Notes: generated by a model from the letters alone, not told the origin. 64,000 nt of DNA from Mucilaginibacter dorajii (GCF_024808255.1 NZ_JANTYS010000002.1:372001-436000); one strand, 5' to 3'; counted from the stretch's first letter, positions 39,598 to 47,554 are shown. Translations and numbers: made by a program.

Positions 39598-40518
39598 CTA
39601 ATTTTCCTTTCCGCCTTCAGTTTTCTGTGCGTTCTGTTGTTCATTTGATTTTGCCAGCGAAATTAAGCCCCCCATAGCGCCCAGGTTCATAGAATCCAGT
39701 GCCGAGCTTGGCACAATAACCATCGATCCTTTTTCTTTCAGTCCTTCAAACAACATATTCATCCCCCTAAGGTGCAGGGCTACGGGGTTGTTAACATATT
39801 GTTCGCTTGCTTTGGCAAATTTTTCGGCAATTTCTGTTTCGGCTGTCCCCAGGATCACCCTTGCTCTGCGTTCTCTTTCGGCCTGGGCCTCCTTGCTCAT
39901 GGCGTCGGCCAGTAATTGCGGAATAACAATGTCTTTAATCCCTACATTCTGGCAGGTTATTCCCCATGGGTTGGTATGCTCGTCCAGCATTCTTTGCAGT
40001 AAATCGGTCACTTTATCCCGTTCCTGTAGTAACTCGGCCAGCTCATGTTTACCAATTACATCCCTTAATCCCGTTTGCGAAATATAGGCAATGGCTACCT
40101 CATAATCCTGTACCTCAAGGGCCGCTTTTTCAACGTCCCATACGGTCCAATATACTACGGCATCAACATTTACGGGCACGGTATCTTTGGTGAGCGTTTG
40201 CTCGGCCTTAAATTCGGTAACCCTAACCCGCTGATCAATATAATTGTCCACCTTATCAATTATAGGAATGGTGAAAAAAATACCAGGACCGCGCAGGCCC
40301 GTATACTTGCCCATGCGTAAAACAATAGCCCTTTCCCACTGATCGGCAATATGGATGGCGTTGGCCAGCAGCAAAGAAACAATCAACAATACCACCAGCA
40401 CAAAAGCATTAATACATTCCGTATAATAAAGCGCGACGGAGCCGCCTATTAACAAAACAGAAATGAGGCCCGAAATGGGATTAACGCCCAGCTTGGTAAT
40501 TTTTTTAGTACTTATCAT
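39598..40518 (-). CDS. SPFH/Band-7 (slipin/stomatin-like) membrane protein
   Basis: A 306-residue protein with a hydrophobic hairpin at the N-terminus (LISVLLIGGSVALYYTECIN, FVLVVLLIVSLLLANAI) and a Band-7 domain from about 60: WERAIVLRMGKYTGLRGPGI, DAVVYWTVWDVEKAALEVQD and RDVIGKHELAELLQERDKVT, then an AQAERERRARVILGTAE coiled segment. It belongs to slipins, membrane scaffolds without a known enzyme activity. It is cotranscribed with a GntR regulator gene one base upstream. Confidence 0.9.
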   Translation of the reverse strand: MISTKKITKLGVNPISGLISVLLIGGSVALYYTECINAFVLVVLLIVSLLLANAIHIADQWERAIVLRMGKYTGLRGPGIFFTIPIIDKVDNYIDQRVRVTEFKAEQTLTKDTVPVNVDAVVYWTVWDVEKAALEVQDYEVAIAYISQTGLRDVIGKHELAELLQERDKVTDLLQRMLDEHTNPWGITCQNVGIKDIVIPQLLADAMSKEAQAERERRARVILGTAETEIAEKFAKASEQYVNNPVALHLRGMNMLFEGLKEKGSMVIVPSSALDSMNLGAMGGLISLAKSNEQQNAQKTEGGKEN

Positions 40519-40519
40519 A

Positions 40520-40885
40520 TCATTGTTTTTTAAGTTGATTAATTATATCGTCTGTTGAAAAACCATAGCTAAAGGCGATGGAAGAAAATTCGTTACAGAT
40601 GTCTTTTAATTTGGCGCTTCTTTCGTGCTCAGATATTTGAATTTTTATTTCGCTTATAAAAGTTCCCGTCCCCTGCTGCGTTTCTAAAACCCGCAAAATC
40701 TCCAATTCTTTATAGGCCTTGGCAACAGTGTTCAGGTTTACCTTTAAATCCACCGCCAAAGAGCGCACAGTAGGTAACTGTTCGCCCGTTTTCAAATTCC
40801 CGGCGGCAATGCCGAAGGTGATCTGGTCTATAATCTGCCGGTAAAAGGGCGTGCCCGTTTTAGGATCTAACCGAAATTTAATCAT
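40520..40885 (-). CDS. GntR-family regulator (YtrA/YhcF-like)
   Basis: A 121-residue protein: the GntR winged helix at the N-terminus (FRLDPKTGTPFYRQIIDQIT, NLKTGEQLPTVRSLAVDLKV, NLNTVAKAYKELEILRVLET) and a short tail without a ligand domain, as in the YtrA/YhcF group. It precedes the SPFH gene and is probably autoregulatory through the 22-base palindrome at 40898-40919, just upstream of its start. Confidence 0.92.
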   Translation of the reverse strand: MIKFRLDPKTGTPFYRQIIDQITFGIAAGNLKTGEQLPTVRSLAVDLKVNLNTVAKAYKELEILRVLETQQGTGTFISEIKIQISEHERSAKLKDICNEFSSIAFSYGFSTDDIINQLKKQ

Positions 40886-40897
40886 GCTAAAATACTA

Positions 40898-40919
40898 TTG
40901 TACTATACATATAGTACAA
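40898..40919. promoter_or_regulatory. Probable GntR operator, perfect palindrome
   Basis: TTGTACTATA CA TATAGTACAA is a perfect inverted repeat of 22 bases, 13 bases before the GntR start on the minus strand and so overlapping its promoter region. YtrA-type regulators bind such short AT-rich palindromes. Confidence 0.65.
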
Positions 40920-41029
40920 ACATACAACAAGTTTATAATTTTCAAAATTTATTTTTTAGGGGAAGGACGGGGCAGGAGTATTTGGTAATAATTATAGTTT
41001 AGTTGCGCCATTATTGACGCTGCCTACCA

Positions 41030-41190
41030 ACAAGCCGCCTTTAAGTACCAACCAACCTTTTTGAATTTTAACTTTTGAATTTTGAATTTAAATAAGGGCA
41101 ATACCTGCGGCCCGGGCTATCCGCTTATACGGCTACAGGCATTAAGCGCGAGGCCGGTATCCGCTGCTATCCCTATTGCGGGTGGGTGGT
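41030..41190 (-). repeat. Interspersed repeat, inverted partial copy C
   Basis: TTTGAATTTAAATAAGGGCA and the following CCTGCGGCCCGGGCTATCCG... match the complement of 44498-44586 (GCATTGCCCTTTT, GGGCCGCAGG, GCGGATATCGG, CAATAG), with small differences. A further related stretch (TTGGGCTATTCGCTTATACT and on) lies at about 41340-41402. With 44498-44586 it brackets the three-gene cassette as an inverted pair. Confidence 0.6.
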
Positions 41191-41606
41191 AAATTTAATA
41201 ATATGGGATACCGTATACTTTGTATGTGGGGCACACGCCGCAGGCGTGCGCCAGCGATGGTTTCCGTAAGGCCAACTGGAAGTGATGCAGTGATACACCG
41301 ACCACAGGTTAAATGGTATAACCCGTTGATAGAATCGGGGTTGGGCTATTCGCTTATACTACACGGGGCATTAGGCGCGGGCTGGTATTCGCTGCCCTTA
41401 CACGGAAACTACAAAAGTATTACATCCCGCCTTCCAAATATACCCTTGCTATATAAAATTACATTTGGACATAAAGAAATTATCATGCTGTATAAAATAA
41501 AAACAAATTGAAAATTGTAATTAAGCGCCCCTCTGGCAAAATAATCATATTGAAATACAATTTTATGTTATTTTTTATTTACAATAAATATATAAAAATT
41601 ATTTAT
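41191..41606. other. Noncoding, repeat-derived stretch before the cassette
   Basis: About 400 bases with GC-rich repeat pieces (GGGCACACGCCGCAGGCGTG) in the first half and very AT-rich sequence near 41500-41600. A frame of 111 codons exists at 41176-41511 but resembles translated repeat and is not taken as a gene. Confidence 0.4.
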
Positions 41607-41614
41607 TAGTTTTG
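41607..41614 (+). promoter_or_regulatory. -7 promoter box TAGTTTTG of the cassette
   Basis: TAGTTTTG fits TAnnTTTG and lies 69 bases before the first ATG of the cassette in very AT-rich DNA. It is a plausible promoter for all three genes; the -33 element is not distinct. Confidence 0.45.
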
Positions 41615-41683
41615 AATTATTAAAGCCAAGCTTTTAGTAGAGCCCGGCCTAAGTTCAATTTAAAATTATATTTTATTAAGATT

Positions 41684-42319
41684 ATGGCCGAGAACGTACT
41701 TAGAGACCAAGAGTTTTCCAACGAAAGTCGCGTTAATTTACGCGCAATTGAAGAAGCTGAATTTGAAAAAGAATTCAGACCGCTTTTAAACGATTTTGTA
41801 TCTATCATCGACAACAGTAAGGAGATAATGCTATCGGACTTAAACGGTAGGCATCCTAACCAAATTACACATTTATCAAAGCCTATTAGGGTCAACGAAA
41901 ATATTAGAGGCGCATTATTTCAATCATATCCGGATAAAATGCATGTAGTTAACATTAATACCTTTGCTTACATTAATGAAGGATACGCATTTGTTTTCAA
42001 AAAACTTACAAAAAAAGGTAAACCATCAGGTATACTCACTAAAACTTTACGAAAACAATTGGCCCAGGGTGTATTTGATTTTCCAAACTATAACGTAAAA
42101 AGAAAAATTTACGTTGGATACGTGGTGGAGAATAATTGGGAGGATGTTTCTGATATTTATGCTGTAACGATTAAAGATTTTGCCATCGATTGGAAGATAG
42201 ATTTGCGCGAAAATTACGAGGGTGGAAAAACCAAAATTGTAAACTTATTTACTCCAGACCCTGTTATATCTGATTCAGACTTAGTAGTAAAGATCAAAAA
42301 TCCCAAAACTAGCAGCTAA
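41684..42319 (+). CDS. Unknown protein, first gene of the XRE-ImmA/DUF4263 cassette
   Basis: A 211-residue, charged, soluble protein without a signal peptide or membrane segment. It begins MAENVLRDQEFSNESRVNLR, with a helical acidic/basic first 60 residues, and is more beta-like afterwards (NINTFAYINEGYAFVFKKLT, RKIYVGYVVENNWEDVSDIY, FAIDWKIDLRENYEGG). No family is recognised. It lies 22 bases before the XRE-ImmA gene, so it is cotranscribed. Being next to an ImmA protease, it could be its cleavage target, a toxin or a sensor; none of these is shown by sequence. Confidence 0.65.
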   Translation: MAENVLRDQEFSNESRVNLRAIEEAEFEKEFRPLLNDFVSIIDNSKEIMLSDLNGRHPNQITHLSKPIRVNENIRGALFQSYPDKMHVVNINTFAYINEGYAFVFKKLTKKGKPSGILTKTLRKQLAQGVFDFPNYNVKRKIYVGYVVENNWEDVSDIYAVTIKDFAIDWKIDLRENYEGGKTKIVNLFTPDPVISDSDLVVKIKNPKTSS

Positions 42320-42341
42320 CAAATTAATTATTAAATTTTGA

Positions 42342-43412
42342 ATGCCAAGAGAACTTAATTTTAAAATGCTAATAATCGCCAGGGAATCACGAGGATATAC
42401 CCAAGGAGAATTAGTTGACAAAATACCTAATTTATCCCAAGGCAATTATTCAAGAATGGAAAAGGGAATGATGCAGCCTACAGATGAGACTATCAGAAAC
42501 TTAGCGGCAGTTTTAGATTTTCCGGAATCTTTCTTTTACAAATCGGGAACCTCAGCAAATAATGTTGAGTACTTTTATAGAAAGCGTGTTTCTACGCCTA
42601 AAAAAGAATTGACCAAGTTAGAAGCAAATTTTGACTTAATTCGGTTATGGTTTGAAGATTTGTTAAACGAAGTTGAAATTGGTGAGTTTAAATTTCCGGA
42701 GTTGAAAGTTGAAGGGATGAATACCGCCGAATTAATTGCAAGAAAATCCAAAGCTGTTGCTGATATTCCACCAGGACCAATTATCAATATGGTCGGAACA
42801 ATGGAGAAGAATGGGATTATTATTCATTTTCTACAAAATGCCCCGGAAAAATTTGACGGCACAACGTTAATTTGTAAATCAGGCCAAAAGATAATAGTTG
42901 TCAATTCAGATATTCCGAACGATAGGAAACGATTCACCATTGCACACGAATTGGGGCATTGCATTATGCATATTCCATTTTCTTCAGATCTTGACCCATA
43001 TTCTGACATAGAAAAGGAGGCTAATTTATTCGCTGCGGAATTCTTAATGCCTGCCTTGGAAATTAAACGAGATTTAGTTGCACTTAAATTCAGGGATTTA
43101 GCTGATTTAAAAAATTATTGGCGTGTTTCTAAAGTGGCTTTGATAAAAAGGGCTCATACGCTCGGATTGATCAACCAATCCAGATATACGACATTTATGA
43201 TCGAAATTAGTCGTGCAGGTGAAAGGCGTATAGAAAGCAATGATGTAGAACTTGATGATCCACGAATTTTGAAATTGATATTAAAAGCATTGACAGAACA
43301 GTTAGACTATACTATGGAGTCAATTTCCGAGATGTTGGGAATGTCAATAAACGATTACAATTTCTTTTTTCAAGGTAACAAAACAAAAACTAAATTGAGA
43401 ATTGCACTTTAA
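42342..43412 (+). CDS. XRE-family regulator fused to ImmA/IrrE metallopeptidase
   Basis: A 356-residue protein. Residues about 8-62 form an XRE helix-turn-helix (ARESRGYTQGELVDKIPNLS, GNYSRMEKGMMQPTDETIRN). Residues about 160-260 are an ImmA/IrrE (COG2856) zinc peptidase domain with HELGH at 202-206 and EKEANLFAAEFLMP near 228-243, giving the third metal-ligand Glu. The last 60 residues contain another helical stretch (LTEQLDYTMESISEMLGMSI). Relatives cleave a repressor or toxin partner in response to damage or foreign DNA. It is placed between an unknown gene and a Shedu-like nuclease. Confidence 0.9.
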   Translation: MPRELNFKMLIIARESRGYTQGELVDKIPNLSQGNYSRMEKGMMQPTDETIRNLAAVLDFPESFFYKSGTSANNVEYFYRKRVSTPKKELTKLEANFDLIRLWFEDLLNEVEIGEFKFPELKVEGMNTAELIARKSKAVADIPPGPIINMVGTMEKNGIIIHFLQNAPEKFDGTTLICKSGQKIIVVNSDIPNDRKRFTIAHELGHCIMHIPFSSDLDPYSDIEKEANLFAAEFLMPALEIKRDLVALKFRDLADLKNYWRVSKVALIKRAHTLGLINQSRYTTFMIEISRAGERRIESNDVELDDPRILKLILKALTEQLDYTMESISEMLGMSINDYNFFFQGNKTKTKLRIAL

Positions 43413-43479
43413 ATTTATTTAAAAATCGAAATTTTTTGGAACTGTCGTATACAAAGAATTAGTTTTTAAAAACTCAATT

Positions 43480-44220
43480 ATGATTTCGAACGAAATTGAA
43501 CAGATATTAGATGAAATTTTTAATCCTGAGATACTTGATACTGCTTATTCTAAGCAATTCGATTATGTTAGCCCGAATCTGCAAGAACTTCAAGAAGTTG
43601 CAGGCTTGATAGCAAACGATGGCTTGGAGGAGGATTTTCAAAAATTTTTTAACAAACATCCTAATTTCTTATTTAGAGCAATTCCCTCATCCGGAGGTAG
43701 AAATATAGGCTATTTAGTCAAGCCCCCCATTTGTACATTTTTTACTGCAGATTATGCGATATTAACAATAGGTCAAGGTGGGTGTGGAATCACCTTAATC
43801 GAATTAGAAAGACCTTCTGATAAACTTTTTACTTCAAAATTAACTCCGGCAAAAAAACTTCAAGGTGCAATTGGACAAATAGATGATTGGAATGAGTGGT
43901 TACAACATAATCAAAAAACGTTTATTAACACAAGCCTTGAATTGGTGAGACGCGCAAAAAAACACCCAGAGATTGATGAAAGCGGTAGCTTTAAAATGGA
44001 TTCAAACTCTAAAATCGATAAGGGTTGGAATGCTTTTGGAGGATTTGAAAACTGCTACATCTCCAACCTAATTATAATTGGTAGGTGGGCTAATCTTTCT
44101 GAAAAAGAAAGGAAAAGACTATTGTATTATAATAGCAAAGCGAAATCAAACAACTACCAAATAAGGACTTATGATCAATTAATTAGACAAGGTTGGGACG
44201 GTCCCGGAATGTTTTGGTAA
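43480..44220 (+). CDS. Shedu-like DUF4263 nuclease
   Basis: A 246-residue protein. The first 80 residues are helical, then a PD-(D/E)XK-like core appears: DYAIL with Asp 91, ITLIELERPSDKLFT with Glu 108 and Glu 110, and GAIGQIDDWNEWL near 135. The C-terminal LIIIGRWANLSEKERKRL and IRTYDQLIRQ match the end of DUF4263/Shedu (SduA) proteins. Known Shedu proteins are antiphage nucleases. The usual ExK of the fold reads E-L-E-R here. It is last in the cassette, 67 bases after the ImmA gene. Confidence 0.78.
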   Translation: MISNEIEQILDEIFNPEILDTAYSKQFDYVSPNLQELQEVAGLIANDGLEEDFQKFFNKHPNFLFRAIPSSGGRNIGYLVKPPICTFFTADYAILTIGQGGCGITLIELERPSDKLFTSKLTPAKKLQGAIGQIDDWNEWLQHNQKTFINTSLELVRRAKKHPEIDESGSFKMDSNSKIDKGWNAFGGFENCYISNLIIIGRWANLSEKERKRLLYYNSKAKSNNYQIRTYDQLIRQGWDGPGMFW

Positions 44221-44500
44221 ATTATTTATTAGTGCCGATTGGCTCTCAATTTTAGCCCGTTGTTGGTGTTGTCACCAACAACCTCCTCGAATACTTAACA
44301 TATCAGTTTTCCTTATTGCCGCTGATCATAAATTGGCCATATTCTTACCCCCTTTTAGCGCAAGCGTTGTGCGGCTGCCTTAGCGGTGGCTCACTTGTGA
44401 TTTTTTGACAGGTATGAGGTTAAAGCACAGGTCAGTCATCGCTCGCCTCCCCAAATACAAGACCTGCGCTAAAGATGTTTTTGTTACCCCAATCCCCCGC
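44221..44500. repeat. Noncoding repeat-related stretch after the cassette
   Basis: This stretch is noncoding. From 44346 to about 44450 (CCCCCTTTTAGCGCAAGCGT, then GGCTGCCTTAGCGGTGG and GACAGGTATGAGG) it matches 46793-46885 in the same orientation at about 75-80 percent by eye. No RNA gene was recognised. Confidence 0.5.
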
Positions 44501-45010
44501 AATAGTGATAGCAGCGGATATCGGCCTGCGCTTAAGGCCTGTGTAGTAGCGAATAGCACGGGCCGCAGGCATTGCCCTTTTTAATTCAAAAGGAAAAACC
44601 GCATAGCTATCTTGAACACCATAAAGAATTAATCAATTGTGAAAAACAGCGTAGCTATCTTGAACGCCATAAAAAATCAAACACTCCGTGAAAAATTCAA
44701 AATTCAAAACTTACTATGCACATTGGTTGCAAACTAAAAAAATGGTCGCTCGGTTCGGAGGCATTCGGGCAGCGGGTAATAACTTCTGTCAATCTATAAG
44801 GAAATGCGATGATCTTAAAACCGGTTTAGCAAAATCCTTGCCGCATAGCGGCTACCTATTTGTAGCCTAACGATCCCGCCAACTTTCTTTTGCCGCATAG
44901 CGGCTACCTCTCTTCGCTTTTACAGATTTGCAAATTGTGGGTAGCACCTACGGCGCAAAAGGTGCTGGGTTTGTTTTTTTCTACAAATGGGTAGCCGCTA
45001 TGCGGCAAAA
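44498..45010 (+). repeat. Interspersed repeat, copy B
   Basis: Its left part (44498-44586) is the complement of copy C. Two tandem units of about 50 bases follow (GCATAGCTATCTTGAACACC and GCGTAGCTATCTTGAACGCC). The rest repeats copy A and includes the hairpin module 44838-45007 with arms TTGCCGCATAGCGGCTACCT... and complement. No gene lies within it. Confidence 0.7.
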
Positions 45011-45056
45011 GAAGGAATCGAACATCCCTCATCTTTTTTAAAATCCCCTCGCTGAT

Positions 45057-45196
45057 CGAAGTCGGAGACTTCGATTTATGTATGCAAGTAGTCTCTGACT
45101 ACCCTGTTCCTATTTTCAATTAAAACGATACAAATTTAACAGCGATCCTATAGTCAGAGACTATAAGCATAATATTGCGAAGTCGGAGACTTCGCA
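45057..45196. repeat. Pair of short CGAAGTC..GACTTCG hairpins
   Basis: CGAAGTCGGAGACTTCG occurs at about 45057-45073 and GCGAAGTCGGAGACTTCGC at about 45178-45196. Both are self-complementary with a 3-base loop, and GTAGTCTCTGACTAC lies between them. They look like fragments of the hairpin repeat family that also occurs near 49195 and 22903. They are not terminators by T-run. Confidence 0.5.
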
Positions 45197-45263
45197 CAGC
45201 GGTGGAATTAAAAAACCTCTAAACATCCATAATGCCAACACCCTGCAATGCGCAAATCCCCCG

Positions 45264-45641
45264 CTACGCGTTGATGATGTTCTTCCGGCCCCAGTCGGCA
45301 AATAGCTGCATTACGTCGTTAAGCGAGCGGCCTTTTTCGGTTAGGGCATATTCTACCCTTGGTGGTACTTCAGCGTAAACTTTTCGGGTGATAATACCGT
45401 CGGCCTCCAATTCTTTTAAATGCCTGGATAATACTTTGAGGGCGATACCGGGTATGGTTTTATGCAATTCGCCAAAGCGCCTGGAGCCATCTATCAATAT
45501 CCAGATGATAACGGGTTTCCATTTACCGCCAACAATGCCAATAGCGGCCGTGATGGGGCAATCGCAAATAACCGCGATATTTTTTTCAATTATTTTCTCT
45601 TCCAACATATTGACGTTCAGCATTAGTGACAAATCTGTCAT
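45264..45641 (-). CDS. HxlR-family transcriptional regulator
   Basis: A 125-residue winged-helix protein: CDCPITAAIGIVGGKWKPVI, DGSRRFGELHKTIPGIALKV, LSRHLKELEADGIITRKVY and EYALTEKGRSLNDVMQLFAD. The two Cys residues in CDCP correspond to the N-terminal redox-sensing position. It is divergent from an SDR gene and its gap holds two direct repeats CATTACTTGACA. It should repress the SDR/NTF2 pair in the absence of inducer. Confidence 0.9.
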   Translation of the reverse strand: MTDLSLMLNVNMLEEKIIEKNIAVICDCPITAAIGIVGGKWKPVIIWILIDGSRRFGELHKTIPGIALKVLSRHLKELEADGIITRKVYAEVPPRVEYALTEKGRSLNDVMQLFADWGRKNIINA

Positions 45642-45669
45642 TACTTGACATTTGTGCCATTACTTGACA
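45642..45669. promoter_or_regulatory. Direct-repeat operator of the HxlR/SDR divergent promoter
   Basis: CATTACTTGACA occurs twice, at about 45640-45651 and 45659-45670, 19 bases apart from start to start, between the HxlR start and its -7 box. HxlR proteins often bind such repeats as pairs. Confidence 0.5.
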
Positions 45670-45676
45670 AAAGTAA
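45669..45676 (-). promoter_or_regulatory. -7 promoter box TACTTTTG of the HxlR gene
   Basis: On the minus strand TACTTTTG fits TAnnTTTG and lies about 28 bases before the ATG at 45641. The direct repeats lie just downstream, so a bound regulator would block its own gene. Confidence 0.5.
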
Positions 45677-45707
45677 AGTAATGGCTTAACATTGTCAAAA
45701 AAAAGCG

Positions 45708-46304
45708 ATGAAAATAATCATTATCGGTGCCACAGGCACCATTGGAAAACACGTAACCAGGGCCTTAAAACAAGACCATGAGGTGATAACAGCCGGCTCA
45801 AAAAGCGGCGACCTGCAGGTAAACATTGCCTCGGCAGTATCTATTGAAAACTGCTACGCCCAGGCCGGCAAATTTGATGCCCTGGTTTGTGTAAGCGGCG
45901 ATGGCCATTTTGGCCCCTTAGCCACTATGAAAGACGAGCAATTCAGGATTGGGGTAAACAGCAAACTGATGGGGCAGGTTAACCTGGTGCTCATTGGTCA
46001 GCATTATATTAACCCTAAAGGTTCGTTTACCTTAACGTCTGGCTCCTTAGCCGAAGACCCTATTGTTTTGGGGGCCAACCTAAGCTCCATGAACGGCGCG
46101 ATAAATGGTTTTGTGCGCGGCGCGGCTTTAGAATTAGATAACGGCGCGCGCATCAACGCGGTGGCACCCGGCGTAGTGGAAGAATCGCCCGCTTATTTTC
46201 CGTTTTTCCCGGGGCATACGCCGGTTACCATGACCAGCGTTACCCAGGCCTATATCAAAAGTGTGCTTGGCGGACAAACAGGGCAGGTTTATAAAGTGTG
46301 GTAA
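45708..46304 (+). CDS. Short-chain dehydrogenase/reductase
   Basis: A 198-residue compact SDR: KIIIIGATGTIGKHVTRALK (glycine-rich loop), DALVCVSGDGHFGPLATMKD near 63, SFTLTSGSLAEDP near 105 and GFVRGAALELDNGARINAVA near 136. The usual catalytic YxxxK reads differently (NGAINGFVRGA), as in the short-chain family members that lack the canonical Tyr. It reduces a small carbonyl compound with NAD(P)H or acts as a sensor. It is expected to be controlled by the HxlR protein. The next gene follows 4 bases later. Confidence 0.85.
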   Translation: MKIIIIGATGTIGKHVTRALKQDHEVITAGSKSGDLQVNIASAVSIENCYAQAGKFDALVCVSGDGHFGPLATMKDEQFRIGVNSKLMGQVNLVLIGQHYINPKGSFTLTSGSLAEDPIVLGANLSSMNGAINGFVRGAALELDNGARINAVAPGVVEESPAYFPFFPGHTPVTMTSVTQAYIKSVLGGQTGQVYKVW

Positions 46305-46307
46305 ACG

Positions 46308-46631
46308 ATGGAAATTACAGCGATAGAAAATGAAGTAGTACGGGCCGCGTTTACCGCCTGGAACAGCCGCGACAGAAAAGGATTTATTAACCTGGTATCG
46401 GCAGAAACCACTTTTAGCCATAACGGCGAAAAGGGTGACATCATGAACTTTTCGGATCATTTTTTCTTTGGAACGGCTAAGTCTGTTTTTACCGAAATTC
46501 ACAAGATTGAAAATGAAGGAAAAAGCATTTATGCCACCCTTGAATCTGATGAGGCCGGTAAGATTGGGGTATTGATGCGTTTTGAGATCAGGGATGGCAA
46601 GATCAGTGATTTGGATGCCGGGAGGCCGTAA
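46308..46631 (+). CDS. NTF2-like (SnoaL) protein
   Basis: A 107-residue one-domain protein: EVVRAAFTAWNSRDRKGFIN, TFSHNGEKGDIMNFSDHFFF and VLMRFEIRDGKISDLDAGRP. It shares the fold of the two NTF2-like genes near 24 and 27 kb. It is cotranscribed with the SDR gene. Its ligand is unknown. Confidence 0.85.
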   Translation: MEITAIENEVVRAAFTAWNSRDRKGFINLVSAETTFSHNGEKGDIMNFSDHFFFGTAKSVFTEIHKIENEGKSIYATLESDEAGKIGVLMRFEIRDGKISDLDAGRP

Positions 46632-46702
46632 AAGGGTGTTATGACGGGTAGTAAAATTTGCTGAGGATGAGAGAGGAAATCATATAGATAAAATAAAAGG
46701 AG

Positions 46703-46777
46703 GATCATGCTGAGCCTGTCGAAGCACGCGGGCAAGGGGGGCCTCCACGCGTGCGCTTCGACAGGCTCAGAGTGATC
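46703..46777. repeat. Interspersed hairpin repeat (GAGCCTGTCGAAGCACGCG type)
   Basis: GATCATGCTGAGCCTGTCGA... pairs with ...TCGACAGGCTCAGAGTGATC over 28 bases with few mismatches; the loop is 17 bases. It lies in the gap between convergent genes and may serve as a barrier or terminator, but has no T-run. The bases after 46791 match the repeat at 44346-44450. Confidence 0.65.
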
Positions 46778-46952
46778 GGCCCGTCTGGCAAGTCCCCTTT
46801 TGGTGCAAGTGCGGCAGCCTTAGCGCCGGCCCACTTATCATTTTGTGACAAGTATGAGGTAAAGCCTGGGTTAGCCATCGCCCCATCATTTGTTTGCCTT
46901 TTTAGTTCACCCTCTGGTCAATTGCTTTACTTTTCATTCTTGGCAGAGCATT

Positions 46953-47522
46953 CTATAGTTTTGATTTCAACCTGCTTAATCCTTCTTGTGTAATATTCAA
47001 ATAATTAGCTACCAACCTGTTGGGTAAACGTTTTATTATTTCGGGATTCTCTTTAAGCAATAACAAATAGCGTTCTGTGGCATCGTTGGTGATAAAACTC
47101 ATTAACCTATTGGTGTTTATTACGTAGGCGTATTCCAGCTGATGGCGATAAAATTTCTCCCATACAGGCAAGGTTTCTACCAGGTGGTAAAAATCCTTTC
47201 TATCCATATATAACAATTCAGAGTCCATTACGGCTTCAATATATTCCTTTGAACCATTTTCGGTAATAAAAGACACCATCGATGATGATGAATCATTTTC
47301 AAATATGATCCTTCGGGTAACTTCTGTGCCAACGTCCTTTATAAAATAGATGCGCAGGCAACCTTTAACAACAAAATACATCCTATTTGACAAACCGCCT
47401 TCATGCAATAAAATTTCTTTCTTTTTAACGGTACGGGGTTTAAAATACGAAAGAATTAACTGCAAATCTTCATCGCTCATTTTAACTTTTCTTTGGATGT
47501 ATTTAGCTAATGTTTCTTTCAT
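46953..47522 (-). CDS. Crp/Fnr-family transcriptional regulator
   Basis: A 189-residue cyclic-nucleotide-binding-like regulator. The N-terminal domain has the beta-roll (RTVKKKEILLHEGGLSNRMY, FVVKGCLRIYFIKDVGTEVT). The C-terminal part is a winged helix (ERYLLLLKENPEIIKRLPNR, VANYLNITQEGLSRLK). It lies 32 bases after the MFS transporter gene on the same strand, the usual arrangement of Bacteroidota Crp regulators with their efflux or transport partner. No cAMP pocket signature was checked. Confidence 0.9.
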   Translation of the reverse strand: MKETLAKYIQRKVKMSDEDLQLILSYFKPRTVKKKEILLHEGGLSNRMYFVVKGCLRIYFIKDVGTEVTRRIIFENDSSSSMVSFITENGSKEYIEAVMDSELLYMDRKDFYHLVETLPVWEKFYRHQLEYAYVINTNRLMSFITNDATERYLLLLKENPEIIKRLPNRLVANYLNITQEGLSRLKSKL

Positions 47523-47554
47523 AAATATTCTATCGAATTTATTACTTATTAAAA

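Noticed and set aside
41176..41511. 111-codon plus-strand frame before the cassette
   Set aside because: It lies within repeat-derived DNA (copies of the interspersed element), has no family resemblance, and its composition matches the repeats, not the genes around it.
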